From Nocardioides albertanoniae (GTDB lineage: Bacteria; Actinomycetota; Actinomycetes; Propionibacteriales; Nocardioidaceae), in the NCBI RefSeq assembly GCF_006716315.1, contig NZ_VFOV01000001.1, forward strand, positions 1,470,501 through 1,534,500: DNA of 64,000 nucleotides, read 5' to 3'. Shown piece by piece: positions 37,085 through 46,395 of the stretch; position 1 is the first letter of the stretch, and every line of letters starts with the position of its first letter. The notes beneath the pieces are model-generated. The model worked only from the letters and a program-made list of their open reading frames with translations, did not search any database and was not told the DNA's origin. The position numbers and the translations under genes were made by a program.

Positions 37085-38154
37085 GTAGCGAGACCCCCAC
37101 GACGCCGACCGCGCCGACGGCGCCGCCCGCGGCGGAGAGCGCCCGTGTCGAGCGTGAGGCCGTACGCAGCGACGAGATCGCCGACCAGGGGTTCCTGCGC
37201 ATGGTGCGCACCACCGCCGGGCGCGATCTCGGCCTGGTCATCGCGCTCGCGCTGCTGTGCCTGGTCGGCGTCGTCACCGGGGGCGACCGGTTCGCAGACA
37301 TCGACAACGTGATGACGATCCTGCGGCTCGCGGCCGTGATCGGTGTGGTCAGCATCGGGATGACGTTCGTGATCGCCGGCGGCGGGATCGACCTCTCGGT
37401 CGGAGCGATCGTCGCGCTCTCCTCGGTCTGGTGCACCGCGCTGTCGACGCAGGTGATGGCCACCGACTCCCACTGGTCGGTCATGGCGCTCACCGCGGTG
37501 CTCGTCGGCGCCGGCTGTGGTCTGGTCAACGGCCTGCTGATCGCCTACGGAGGGGTGGTGCCGTTCATCGCCACCCTGGCGATGCTGGCCAGCGCCCGGG
37601 GGCTCGCCGAGCTCATCTCCGACCGCAAGACGCAGATCGTCGACGTGCCGGGTTTCCGTGAGGCGATGTCCGGTGATCTCCTCGGCGTGCCGGTGCTGGT
37701 GTGGATCTTCGCGATCGTCGCCGCGCTCGGCTGGGTGCTGCTCAACCGCACCACCTTCGGGCGACGCACGCTCGCGGTCGGCGGCAACGCCGAGGCCGCC
37801 CGGCTGGCCGGCATCAGCGTCAAGCGCCACACGATGATGCTCTACGTGCTCCTCGGCGCCTGCTGCGGCATCGCCGCGATCATGCTGGTCTCGCGCACCA
37901 CCACCGGCAGCTCGACCCACGGCACCCTCTACGAGCTCGACGCGATCGCCGCCGTCGTCATCGGCGGCACGCTGCTCTCCGGCGGTCGCGGCACCATCGT
38001 CGGCACCGTGCTCGGCGTGCTGATCTTCACGGTGCTGTCGAACATCTTCACGCTCAACAACCTCTCGTTCTCGGCCCAGTCGGTCGTCAAGGGCCTGATC
38101 ATCGTGGTCGCCGTGCTCCTGCAGCAGCGCCTCGCGCGACGCACCAGCCCCTGA
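37081..38154 (+). CDS. Sugar ABC transporter permease
   Basis: This 357-residue permease of the RbsC/XylH class has a ~45-residue polar N-terminal extension rich in Thr, Pro and Ala before the first helix (LGLVIALALLCLVGVVTGG). Class motifs are GGGIDLSVGAIVALSSV and TTFGRRTLAVGGNAEAARLAGISVKR, with many hydrophobic helices. It is coupled by overlap to the ATPase gene and followed by the binding protein gene. Confidence 0.93.
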   Translation: MSSETPTTPTAPTAPPAAESARVEREAVRSDEIADQGFLRMVRTTAGRDLGLVIALALLCLVGVVTGGDRFADIDNVMTILRLAAVIGVVSIGMTFVIAGGGIDLSVGAIVALSSVWCTALSTQVMATDSHWSVMALTAVLVGAGCGLVNGLLIAYGGVVPFIATLAMLASARGLAELISDRKTQIVDVPGFREAMSGDLLGVPVLVWIFAIVAALGWVLLNRTTFGRRTLAVGGNAEAARLAGISVKRHTMMLYVLLGACCGIAAIMLVSRTTTGSSTHGTLYELDAIAAVVIGGTLLSGGRGTIVGTVLGVLIFTVLSNIFTLNNLSFSAQSVVKGLIIVVAVLLQQRLARRTSP

Positions 38155-38210
38155 CGTACGCCTGCCTCTCTCCCTCTCGGCACCGCCAGCCCACAGCAAG
38201 GAGCCTCATC

Positions 38211-39284
38211 ATGATTTCACTGCCGACGATCTCTCGGCCGACCCGCAACCTGCGGCGCCTCGGCGTCGCCCTGGCCGCCGGCGCCACGCTGATCAGCCTC
38301 AGCGCCTGCATGCCCAGCAACGACCCGCCCGAGAAGGACACCGGCGGCGGCACCTCGGAGGCCAAGGCCGGCTCCAACGACGAGAAGGGCGACACCGTCG
38401 TCATCGGCTTCTCCGCCCCGGCCGCCGACCACGGCTGGATGGCGGCCATCACCGACGCCGCCGAGGCAGAGGCCGAGAAGTACGACGACATCGACCTCCG
38501 CGTCGCCGAGGGCACCAACGACGTCAACCTGCAGATCAGCCAGGTGGAGACGTTCATCAACGAGAAGGTCGACGCGATCGTGCTGCTGCCGTTCGACGGC
38601 GCCGCGATGACGCCGGTGGCCCTCAAAGCCATGGAGGCGGGCATCCCGGTCATCAACGTCGACCGCGAGTTCGACGACCCCAACGCCGCCCGGGCGACGA
38701 TCCTCGGCGACAACTACGGCATGGGCGTCTCCGCCGGCCAGTACGTCTGCAGCGAGGCCGGCGACAACAGCGACGCCGTCGTCGCCGAGATCGCCGGCAT
38801 CGACTCGCTCCCGCTGACCCAGGACCGCAGCAAGGGCTTCGCCGACGCGCTCAAGAAGTGCGGTCTGAAGGTCAACAACCGGGTCGCGGCCGAGTTCACG
38901 GTCGAGTCGGGCGAGAAGGTGGCGTCCAACCTGCTCCAGGCCGCGCCGAAGATCGACTTCCTCTGGAACCACGACGACGACCAGGGCGTCGGCGTGCTGG
39001 CCGCGATCGAGAACGCCGGCCGTGACGAGTTCACCATGATCGGCGGCGCGGGCTCGCGCAACGCGATGGACGCCATCAAGTCGGGCGACGGCGTGCTCAA
39101 GGCGACCGTCATCTACCCCTCGACGCAGGGCGCCGACGGGATCAGGACGGCTCGCCTGCTCGTGCAGCAGAAGGCGATGTCCGACCTCGTCGAGAACGAG
39201 GTGCCGCGCAGCATCCAGCTCTTCGCCCCGGTGGTGACCGAGGAGAACGTCGACGACTACATCGACGCCGCCTTCGCCTCCTGA
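38211..39284 (+). CDS. Sugar-binding lipoprotein of ABC importer
   Basis: This 357-residue secreted binding protein has a signal peptide with basic N-region (RPTRNLRRLG), hydrophobic core and lipobox LSAC (lipidated Cys near residue 33). A Gly/Lys/Glu linker follows. The mature part fits the periplasmic-binding-protein-like I fold: VVIGFSAPAADHGWMAAITDAAEAEAEKY, VDAIVLLPFDGAAMTPVALKAMEAGIPVINVDREF and LWNHDDDQGVGVLAAIENAGR. AAGGAG precedes the ATG. It delivers the sugar to the two preceding membrane components. Confidence 0.93.
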   Translation: MISLPTISRPTRNLRRLGVALAAGATLISLSACMPSNDPPEKDTGGGTSEAKAGSNDEKGDTVVIGFSAPAADHGWMAAITDAAEAEAEKYDDIDLRVAEGTNDVNLQISQVETFINEKVDAIVLLPFDGAAMTPVALKAMEAGIPVINVDREFDDPNAARATILGDNYGMGVSAGQYVCSEAGDNSDAVVAEIAGIDSLPLTQDRSKGFADALKKCGLKVNNRVAAEFTVESGEKVASNLLQAAPKIDFLWNHDDDQGVGVLAAIENAGRDEFTMIGGAGSRNAMDAIKSGDGVLKATVIYPSTQGADGIRTARLLVQQKAMSDLVENEVPRSIQLFAPVVTEENVDDYIDAAFAS

Positions 39285-39300
39285 TCACGATCGACCACAC

Positions 39301-39320
39301 CCCCGCGCTCGGGCGCGGGG
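39301..39320 (+). other. Intercistronic hairpin after sugar-binding protein gene
   Basis: CCCCGCG and CGCGGGG enclose a 6-base loop, 17 bases after the stop. It probably stabilises the binding-protein message or attenuates transcription into the dehydrogenase gene. Confidence 0.55.
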
Positions 39321-39350
39321 ACACCACCTGAGACGAAGGGACGAGGTCAC

Positions 39351-40565
39351 ATGACCGAGGCCACGACGACCACGACGACGACCGGCCCGACGACCGGCGG
39401 GCAGCGTCAGCTGTCGGTGGGCATGATCGGCTACGCCTTCATGGGCGCGGTGCACTCCCATGCCTGGCGCAGCGCCCACCGCTTCTTCGACCTGCCGCTG
39501 CAGCCACGGATGAGCGTGGTCTGCGGGCGCGACGCCGCCAAGGTCGAGCAGGCGGCGGCCACGATGGGCTGGCAGGAGAGCGAGACCGACTGGCGCCGGA
39601 TGATCGAGCGTGACGACGTCGACCTGGTCGACATCTGCACCCCCGGCGACACCCACGCCGAGATGGCTATCGCCGCGCTCGCGGCCGGCAAGCACGTGCT
39701 GTGCGAGAAGCCGCTGGCCAACTCCGTCGAGGAGGCCGAGCGGATGGCCGAAGCGGCTGCCGAGGCGGCCACCCGCGGGGTGCGGGCGATGGTCGGGTTC
39801 ACCTATCGTCGTGTCCCGGCGATCGCGCTGGCCCGCAAGCTCGTCGGCGACGGCCGGCTCGGCGAGGTGCGGCACGTGCGGGCGCAGTATCTCCAGGACT
39901 GGCTCGCCGACCCCAGCTCTCCGCTGTCGTGGCGGCTCGACAAGACCAAGGCCGGCTCGGGGGCGCTCGGCGACATCGGCGCGCACGTCATCGACCTGAC
40001 CCAGCACATCCTCGGCGACACCATCGGTGAGGTGAGCGGCCAGCTCGAGACGTTCGTGAAGGAGCGGCCGGTCGCGACGGACTCGGCCGGGCTCTCCGCG
40101 ACCGCCGGCACCGAGCGCGGCCCGGTCACCGTCGACGACGCGGCGGTCTTCATCGCCCGCTTCACCGGCGGCGCGCTCGGCGTCTACGAGGCGACCCGGT
40201 TCGCCACCGGACGCAAGAACGCGATCCGCATCGAGATCAACGGCTCGCTGGGCAGCCTCGCCTTCGACTTCGAGGACATGAACGTCCTGCACTTCCACGA
40301 CGCCACGATCGACGACGAGGAGGGCGGCTTCCGCCGCATCGTCGTCACCGAGCCCGGTCACCCCTACGTCGGGGCGTGGTGGCCGCCGGGGCACGGCCTC
40401 GGCTACGAGCACGGCTTCACCCATCAGGTCGTCGACCTCATGCGGGCGATCGCCGCCGACACCGACCCGAGTCCGACCTTCGCCGACGGGCTCCAGGTGC
40501 AGCGGGTGCTCGCCGCGGTGGAGACCAGCTCCGAGACGCGGGCCTGGCAGACCATCACCGGCTGA
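39351..40565 (+). CDS. Gfo/Idh/MocA-family oxidoreductase
   Basis: This 404-residue NAD(P)-dependent sugar dehydrogenase has a variant Rossmann start (GMIGYAFMGAVHSHAWRSA), the catalytic-lysine motif LCEKPLANSVEEAERMAEAA and VGFTYRRVPAIALARKLVG. The C-terminal domain ends in a family-typical DGLQVQRVLAAVETS. A Thr-rich N-terminal tail of about 20 residues is unusual. It sits in the sugar importer operon and precedes a TIM-barrel isomerase, a pairing common in oxidation of non-standard sugars, inositols or 3-keto sugars. The exact substrate is unknown. Confidence 0.9.
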   Translation: MTEATTTTTTTGPTTGGQRQLSVGMIGYAFMGAVHSHAWRSAHRFFDLPLQPRMSVVCGRDAAKVEQAAATMGWQESETDWRRMIERDDVDLVDICTPGDTHAEMAIAALAAGKHVLCEKPLANSVEEAERMAEAAAEAATRGVRAMVGFTYRRVPAIALARKLVGDGRLGEVRHVRAQYLQDWLADPSSPLSWRLDKTKAGSGALGDIGAHVIDLTQHILGDTIGEVSGQLETFVKERPVATDSAGLSATAGTERGPVTVDDAAVFIARFTGGALGVYEATRFATGRKNAIRIEINGSLGSLAFDFEDMNVLHFHDATIDDEEGGFRRIVVTEPGHPYVGAWWPPGHGLGYEHGFTHQVVDLMRAIAADTDPSPTFADGLQVQRVLAAVETSSETRAWQTITG

Positions 40566-40622
40566 GCCGGTCGCCCCGATCAGGGGCGGGCGGCGTACGA
40601 GATCTTTCAGGGAAGGAACAGC

Positions 40623-41630
40623 ATGACTCGACCGATCACCCTCTTCACCGGACAGTGGGCCGACCTGCCCTTCGAGAAGGTGTGCGAGCTCGCCTCCGGC
40701 TGGGGATACGACGGGCTCGAGATCGCCTGCTGGGGCGACCATCTCGACGTGTGGCGGGCCGCGGAAGACGACTCCTATGTCCAGGCCAAGCTCGACCTGC
40801 TCGAGCAGCACGGGCTGAGCGTCTACGCGATCTCCAACCACCTCAAGGGTCAGGCGGTCTGCGACGACCCGATCGACGAGCGCCACCGCGCGATCCTGCC
40901 CGACCGCATCTGGGGCGACGGCGAGCCCGAGGGCGTACGCCGCCGGGCGGCCGAGGAGATGGAGATGACCGCCCGCTCGGCGCAGCGGCTCGGCGTCAAG
41001 ACCGTCGTCGGGTTCACCGGCTCCTCGATCTGGAAGTACGTCGCGATGTTCCCGCCGGTGACCGAGGAGATGGTCGCCGCGGGCTACCGAGACTTCGCCG
41101 ACCGCTGGAACCCGATCCTCGACGTCTTCGACGAGTGCGGGGTGCGGTTCGCCCACGAGGTGCACCCCTCCGAGATCGCCTACGACTACTGGTCGACGGT
41201 CGCGACGCTCGAGGCGATCGGTCACCGCGAGACCTTCGGGCTCAACTGGGACCCGTCCCACATGGTCTGGCAGCAGGTCGACCCGGTCGCGTTCCTGTGG
41301 GACTTCCGCGACCGGATCTACCACGTCGACTGCAAGGACACGAAGATGCAGACCGGCAACGGCCGCAACGCCCGGCTGTCCTCGCACCTGCCGTGGGCCG
41401 ACCCGCGCCGCGGCTGGGACTTCGTCTCCACCGGTCACGGGGACGTGCCCTGGGAGCAGTGCTTCCGGATGCTCAACGCGATCGACTACGCCGGCCCGAT
41501 CTCGGTGGAGTGGGAGGACGCCGGGATGGACCGTCTGCGCGGCGCCCCCGAAGCCCTCGAGTTCGTGCGTGCGCACGCCTTCGATGCGCCCGAGGCGGCC
41601 TTCGACGCGGCGTTCAGCACCACCGACTGA
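40623..41630 (+). CDS. Sugar phosphate isomerase/epimerase (TIM barrel)
   Basis: This 335-residue protein of the xylose-isomerase-like TIM-barrel family (AP endonuclease 2-like) shows [39 protein letters not shown] (metal-binding Glu/His), [18 protein letters not shown] and [11 protein letters not shown], with the final glutamate in [11 protein letters not shown]. It likely isomerises, epimerises or dehydrates the keto product of the preceding dehydrogenase. It is the last gene of the importer operon. Confidence 0.88.
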   Translation: MTRPITLFTGQWADLPFEKVCELASGWGYDGLEIACWGDHLDVWRAAEDDSYVQAKLDLLEQHGLSVYAISNHLKGQAVCDDPIDERHRAILPDRIWGDGEPEGVRRRAAEEMEMTARSAQRLGVKTVVGFTGSSIWKYVAMFPPVTEEMVAAGYRDFADRWNPILDVFDECGVRFAHEVHPSEIAYDYWSTVATLEAIGHRETFGLNWDPSHMVWQQVDPVAFLWDFRDRIYHVDCKDTKMQTGNGRNARLSSHLPWADPRRGWDFVSTGHGDVPWEQCFRMLNAIDYAGPISVEWEDAGMDRLRGAPEALEFVRAHAFDAPEAAFDAAFSTTD

Positions 41631-41658
41631 TCTGACTCACGGCCGACTCACGACCCGC

Positions 41659-42033
41659 TCACACCCACGGCACCAGCCCGAACCTGCCCCAGGCGACGAA
41701 GAGGAGAGCAGCGAGGAAGACCAGGTCGCCGAGGAACTCCTTGGGCTCGTTGCGGCGTACGCGCTCGGTGGCGGCGCCGGCCATGTAGAGCGCCATCGCG
41801 GAGGCGGCGATCGGCACGAGCACCGGGGCGATGTCGAGCAGCCCCGGCAGGAGGAGGCCGAGGCCACCGAGCGTCTCCGTGACGCCGATGCCGTTGACCT
41901 GCCGGGCGCTGAAGTCGTGCGCCCAGGGCTGCTTCGCCGCATAGCGTTCGTGGGGCCAGGTCAGCTTCACGATGCCGCCGACGGTGTAGGCGAGGCCGAG
42001 GACGATCGCGACGATCCAGAGTGCGATGTTCAT
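41659..42033 (-). CDS. DoxX family membrane protein
   Basis: This 124-residue protein has four helices: IALWIVAIVLGLAYTVGGIVKL, NGIGVTETLGGLGLLLPGL, LVPIAASAMALYMAGAA and FLGDLVFLAALLFVAWGRFGL. I chose the ATG with the AGGAGA site over an upstream start 22 codons earlier that is hydrophilic. It stands alone between a convergent isomerase and a divergent epimerase gene. Function is unknown; the family is found in the cytoplasmic membrane. Confidence 0.82.
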   Translation of the reverse strand: MNIALWIVAIVLGLAYTVGGIVKLTWPHERYAAKQPWAHDFSARQVNGIGVTETLGGLGLLLPGLLDIAPVLVPIAASAMALYMAGAATERVRRNEPKEFLGDLVFLAALLFVAWGRFGLVPWV

Positions 42034-42155
42034 GGTTCTCCTGTGGTGGAAGATTGATCTGTTGCCCTTGAGACGGGGCAGGCCGTGATCGTGTGACATC
42101 GCCGGTGCCGGGGGAGTGGTTGTACGTCGGCCCGATCCGAGCGACGCTGTGACCT

Positions 42156-43475
42156 ATGACGTCTCCACTGGTTCGGTCCCACACGCTGACCACGCGAGTC
42201 GAGGCGCCGCTCGAGGATGTGTTCGCCTGGCACGGGCGGCCGGGTGCGATCCACCGGCTGATGCCGCCATGGATGCCGGGCAGCGTGCGCGCGGAGGCGA
42301 GCGACCTGGCCGACGGCACGGCGGTGCTCTCGCTCGCCCCCGGCGTCGACTGGGTGGCGCGGCACGACCCCGAGGCCTACGACCCTCCCCACCTCTTCAC
42401 CGACCGGCTCGCCTCGCTGCGGCCGCTGTCATGGACTCATCGGCACGAGTTCGCCGCCGACGGCGAGGAGACGCTGGTCACCGACAGGATCGAGACGAGC
42501 GCCCCCGGCGGGACGGTGGACCGGATGCTCGCCTACCGCCACGAGCAGCTGGCGGCTGACCTGCGGACCCACCGCAGGGCGTACGCAGCGGGCAAGGCCC
42601 TCACGATCGCGGTCACCGGGTCGAGCGGCACCGTCGGGCGAGCTCTGGTGCCGCTGCTGACCACGGGCGGGCATCGGGTGGTCCGGCTGGTCAGAGGCAC
42701 CCCGACCGGGGCCGACGAGCGCCGCTGGGACCCCTCCGCGCCCGACCCGGGTCTCCTCGACGGTGTCGACGCGGTCGTCCACCTGGCCGGTGCCTCCATC
42801 GCCGGTCGCTTCACCGAGGCGCACAAGGCGGCGGTGCGCGACTCCCGGATCGAGCCCACGCGGCTGCTTGCGGAGGCCGCGGCACGCAGCGGCGTACCGA
42901 CCTTCGTCTGCGCCTCCGCGATCGGGATCTACGGTGCCGACCGGGGCGACGAGGTGCTCACCGAGGCGTCGTCGAGGGGCTCCGGCTTCCTCGCCGACGT
43001 GGTCGCCGACTGGGAGGCCGCGAGCCGCGTGGAGGGGCCGCGGGTGGTCAACGTGCGCACCGGCATCGTGCAGACTCCGGCGGCGGGAGCGCTGCGGCTC
43101 CAGCGTCCGCTCTTCGCCGCCGGCCTGGGTGGCCCGATCGGCGGCGGCGACCAGTGGCTGAGCTGGATCGCCATCGACGACCTCGTCGACATCTACCACC
43201 GGGCGATCTTCGACGACACGCTCGTCGGGCCGGTCAACGCGGTCGCACCCGAACCGGTCACCGGCCGGGTCTACGCGCAGACCCTCGCCCGCACACTGCA
43301 CCGCCCGGCCCTGCTGCCGACCCCGGCCCTCGGTCCTCGCCTCCTCCTCGGCGCGGAGGGCGCGCAGGAGGTCGCCCTGGCGAGCCAGCGCGTCGAGCCG
43401 GCGGCTCTCGGGAGCCACCACGCGTTCCGCCACCAGGGGCTGGAGGCGGCCCTGCGCCACGTGCTCGGGCGGTGA
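42156..43475 (+). CDS. SRPBCC domain fused to TIGR01777-type NAD-dependent epimerase
   Basis: The protein has 439 residues with two parts. Residues 1-145 look like an SRPBCC (START-like) ligand pocket (VRSHTLTTRVEAPLEDVFAWHGRPGAIHRLMPPW). From about residue 150 the extended-SDR epimerase of the SulA/YfcH type follows: IAVTGSSGTVGRALVPLLTTGGHRVVRLVRG, VVHLAGASIAGRFTEAHKAAVRDSRIEPTRLLAEA, and a modified YGAD in place of the usual YGDRG region. No operon partner is evident. The substrate is unknown. Confidence 0.88.
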   Translation: MTSPLVRSHTLTTRVEAPLEDVFAWHGRPGAIHRLMPPWMPGSVRAEASDLADGTAVLSLAPGVDWVARHDPEAYDPPHLFTDRLASLRPLSWTHRHEFAADGEETLVTDRIETSAPGGTVDRMLAYRHEQLAADLRTHRRAYAAGKALTIAVTGSSGTVGRALVPLLTTGGHRVVRLVRGTPTGADERRWDPSAPDPGLLDGVDAVVHLAGASIAGRFTEAHKAAVRDSRIEPTRLLAEAAARSGVPTFVCASAIGIYGADRGDEVLTEASSRGSGFLADVVADWEAASRVEGPRVVNVRTGIVQTPAAGALRLQRPLFAAGLGGPIGGGDQWLSWIAIDDLVDIYHRAIFDDTLVGPVNAVAPEPVTGRVYAQTLARTLHRPALLPTPALGPRLLLGAEGAQEVALASQRVEPAALGSHHAFRHQGLEAALRHVLGR

Positions 43476-43606
43476 GGCCGGGAAGCGCCAGGCACGTGAC
43501 CGCATCGGGTCCGGACTCGGGCGACGAGCGGCTCTGCGGCCGGAAGCTCCGTCGCAGGTGCATGCCGCTACGGGACGTGAGGGAAGAACCCTCTTAGGAT
43601 CACCCC

Positions 43607-44626
43607 ATGGTCCCGCCTGAGTCGAAGAACGCGCCGAGCATGGCTGATGTCGCGGCCCGGGCCGGGGTCTCCCATCAGACCGTGTCGCGGGTGGTCAACG
43701 GCTCCGATGCCGTGCGCGGCGAGACCCGTGACCGGGTGCAGGCGGCGATCGACGACCTCGGCTACCGGCCCAACAAGTCGGCGCGGGCGCTGGTGACGCG
43801 ACGGTCCGGACGCCTCGGGGTGCTCTACACGCAACCGCATCTCTACGGTCCCAGCACTCTCGCCGCCTCGATCCATCAGGCGGGTCAGCAGGCGGGCTAC
43901 GACATCATCCTGAGCCCGGTGCCCCACCTGGAGGCCACCTCGGCGGAACGCGCGATCGAGGCGCTGCTCGACGACGCGGTCGAGGCGGTCCTGCTCGGGG
44001 TCGCGCACCAATCGTTCGAGGAGCTGGTCGTCCAGCTCTCCTCCAAGGTGCAGGTGGTGATGATCCACAGCGACCCGCGCGAGGGCGTGCGCTCGGTCGG
44101 GATCGATCAGCACGCCGGAGCGGTGCTGGCCACGCAGTATCTGCTCGATCTCGGTCACCGCAACATCGCCCATGTCGGCGGCCCGATCGGCTGGATCGAC
44201 GCCAAGCAGCGCCGCGAAGGATGGCTGACGGCGCTCAAGGACAACGGTGTGGGCCCAGGTCTCGAGATCACCGGCGACTGGTCGAGCAGGAGCGGCTACG
44301 AGGCCGGCGCCCGGATCGCCGGCGACGACTCGGTCACCGCGGTGTTCGCGGCCAACGACTCGATGGCGCTGGGGGTGATCCGGGCGCTGCACGAGGCCGG
44401 GCGCCGGGTGCCGCAGGACGTGAGCGTCGTCGGCTTCGACGACGTGCCCGACGCCGCCTATCTCTGGCCGCCGCTGACGACCGTACGCCAGGACTTCGAG
44501 GCGCTCGGTGCGCTCGCCGTCGACGTCGCCACGACGGCGATCGCCCAGGGCACGGTCGAGGTGCCCACGCTGATCGCCCCCGAGCTGGTCGTGCGCTCCT
44601 CGGCGGCTCCTCACCAGCCCCGATAG
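43607..44626 (+). CDS. LacI-family transcriptional regulator of the arabinose genes
   Basis: The protein has 339 residues. The helix-turn-helix is MADVAARAGVSHQTVSRVVNGSDAVRGETRDRVQAAIDDLGYRPNKSARALVT, and the sugar-binding domain includes GYDIILSPVPHLEAT, HVGGPIGWIDAKQRREGW and TAVFAANDSMALGVIRALHEAGRRVPQDVSVVGFDDVPDAAYLWPPLTTVRQDF. It is immediately upstream of the araB-araD-araA operon, whose promoter carries a LacI-type operator, so it is the probable arabinose repressor. Confidence 0.9.
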   Translation: MVPPESKNAPSMADVAARAGVSHQTVSRVVNGSDAVRGETRDRVQAAIDDLGYRPNKSARALVTRRSGRLGVLYTQPHLYGPSTLAASIHQAGQQAGYDIILSPVPHLEATSAERAIEALLDDAVEAVLLGVAHQSFEELVVQLSSKVQVVMIHSDPREGVRSVGIDQHAGAVLATQYLLDLGHRNIAHVGGPIGWIDAKQRREGWLTALKDNGVGPGLEITGDWSSRSGYEAGARIAGDDSVTAVFAANDSMALGVIRALHEAGRRVPQDVSVVGFDDVPDAAYLWPPLTTVRQDFEALGALAVDVATTAIAQGTVEVPTLIAPELVVRSSAAPHQPR

Positions 44627-44688
44627 CGGCCCGATAGCGGCTCGGATATCGACCGCCCTGCCGGGGCGTGTGGGTGACCTGCGTCATA

Positions 44689-44702
44689 TGTTAGCGTTCA
44701 CA
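44689..44702. promoter_or_regulatory. LacI-type operator ahead of araBDA
   Basis: TGTTAGCGTTCACA is a near-palindrome of the TGTnAnCGnTnACA class recognised by LacI-family proteins with a central CG. It lies 47 bases upstream of the araB start and 63 bases after the LacI gene stop. Confidence 0.7.
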
Positions 44703-44748
44703 TCGCTTCGCCCCCACTTCGAGTCCCGGATCAGAGAACGGAGCCGCG

Positions 44749-46395
44749 ATGACGCAGCGAGCAGACAGCCCGCCCGACCTCACGGAGACCGCGCTCGGCA
44801 TCGAGCTCGGGTCCACCAACATCAAGGCATGCCTGATCGGACCCGACAACGCGCCGATCGCCACCGGCTCCCACCTGTGGGAGAACGAGCTCGTCGACGG
44901 CCTGTGGACCTACTCGCTCGAGGCGGTCTGGGCCGGTGTGCAGGGTGCGGTCGCCGCGCTCGGTGAGGAGGTCGAGCGTCGCTACGGCACGCGGCCGACG
45001 ACCTTCGGGTCGATCGGGGTCTCGGCGATGATGCACGGCTATCTCGCCTTCGACGCCGCCGGCGAGCTGCTGGTGCCGTTCCGCACCTGGCGCAACACCA
45101 ACACGGCCGCCGCTGCCGCGGAGCTGTCGCAGACCTTCGGCGCCAACATCCCGCTGCGCTGGTCGGTCGCCCACCTCTACCAGGCGATCCTCGACGACGA
45201 GCCACACCTGCCGCGGATCGCCTCGCTGACCACCCTGGCCGGCTACGTCCACCGCGCACTCACCGGGCGCCACGTGCTGGGGGTCGGCGATGCGTCCGGC
45301 GTCTTCCCGATCGATCCGGTCACGGGCACCTATGACGCGCGGATGCTGGGCTCGCTCCGTGACGTGGTCGCCGCCCGCCGTCCGGGCTTCGAGGTCGAGC
45401 ACCTGCTGCCCGAGGTGCTGCTCGCAGGTGCCGACGCCGGCCGGCTGAGCGAAGCGGGCGCCGCCCTGCTCGATCCGTCCGGCACGCTGCGCCCGGGCAT
45501 CGCGCTGTGCCCGCCCGAGGGCGACGCCGGCACCGGGATGGTCGCCACCGACTCGGTGGCGCGCCGCACCGGAAATGTCAGCGCCGGCACCTCGATCTTC
45601 GCGATGGTCGTGCTCGAGGAGCCGCTGGTCACCTCCCACCATGCGATCGACGTCGTCACCACGCCCGCCGGCGACCCGGTCGCGATGGTGCACTGCAACA
45701 ACGGCGCCAGCGAGCTGAACGCCTGGGCCGGGGTGTTCGGCGAGTTCGCCGCCGCGCTCGGTCACCCGAGCGACCCGGACGCCGTCTTCGAGGCCCTGCT
45801 CACCGCGGCCCTGAAGGGATCCCCCGACGGTGGCGGGCTGCTGGCCTACAACTATCTGGCGGGCGAGCCGATCACCGGCCCCGATGAGGGCAGGCCGCTG
45901 TTCGTACGCACCCCCGACAGCCGGCTCGACCTCGCCGAGTTCGCCCGCGCCCAGGTCTACGGCGTCTTCGGCACCCTCGCCCTCGGCATGCGGGTGCTCG
46001 CCGAGCAGGGCGTCGAGATCGACGCGATGTTCGCCCACGGCGGCCTGTTCCGCACCGCGGGTGTCGCTCAACGTCTGCTGGCCGCCGCCATCGGCGCCCC
46101 GGTGGCGGTCGGCCGCACCGCCGGCGAGGGCGGCGCGTGGGGGATCGCGGTCCTGGCTGCGTACGCCCGGGCGGTCGCGGTCGAGGGCGACCTGACCCTG
46201 AGCGCCTATCTCGCCGAGCGCGTCTTCGGTGACGTCGACCTCGAGGTCGTCGAGCCGGATGAGGCAGACGTCGCGGGGTTCGGGACCTACCTCGAGCGCT
46301 ACGAGACCGGGCTGGACATCGAACGTGCCGCGGTGGCCTCGCTCGCGCGTTGCCCCGAAACCAGCACAGAACCCAGCACCCGAGGAGGCCGGTGA
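44749..46395 (+). CDS. araB: FGGY-family kinase, probable L-ribulokinase
   Basis: This 548-residue FGGY sugar kinase has the N-terminal phosphate loop LGIELGSTNIKACLIG and IGVSAMMHGYLAFDAAGELL. GVGDASGVFPIDPVTGTYD and the C-terminal MFAHGGLFRTAGVAQRLLAAAIGAPVAVGRTAGEGGAWGIAVLAAY follow. Between LacI and araD-araA it is very likely L-ribulokinase, which phosphorylates L-ribulose. Sequence alone would also allow xylulokinase. The stop overlaps the araD ATG by one base. Confidence 0.85.
   Translation: MTQRADSPPDLTETALGIELGSTNIKACLIGPDNAPIATGSHLWENELVDGLWTYSLEAVWAGVQGAVAALGEEVERRYGTRPTTFGSIGVSAMMHGYLAFDAAGELLVPFRTWRNTNTAAAAAELSQTFGANIPLRWSVAHLYQAILDDEPHLPRIASLTTLAGYVHRALTGRHVLGVGDASGVFPIDPVTGTYDARMLGSLRDVVAARRPGFEVEHLLPEVLLAGADAGRLSEAGAALLDPSGTLRPGIALCPPEGDAGTGMVATDSVARRTGNVSAGTSIFAMVVLEEPLVTSHHAIDVVTTPAGDPVAMVHCNNGASELNAWAGVFGEFAAALGHPSDPDAVFEALLTAALKGSPDGGGLLAYNYLAGEPITGPDEGRPLFVRTPDSRLDLAEFARAQVYGVFGTLALGMRVLAEQGVEIDAMFAHGGLFRTAGVAQRLLAAAIGAPVAVGRTAGEGGAWGIAVLAAYARAVAVEGDLTLSAYLAERVFGDVDLEVVEPDEADVAGFGTYLERYETGLDIERAAVASLARCPETSTEPSTRGGR

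Noticed and set aside
39285..41576. Long minus-strand frame opposite the Gfo/Idh and isomerase genes
   Set aside because: Composition is that of a shadow frame, and both opposing genes have clear families.
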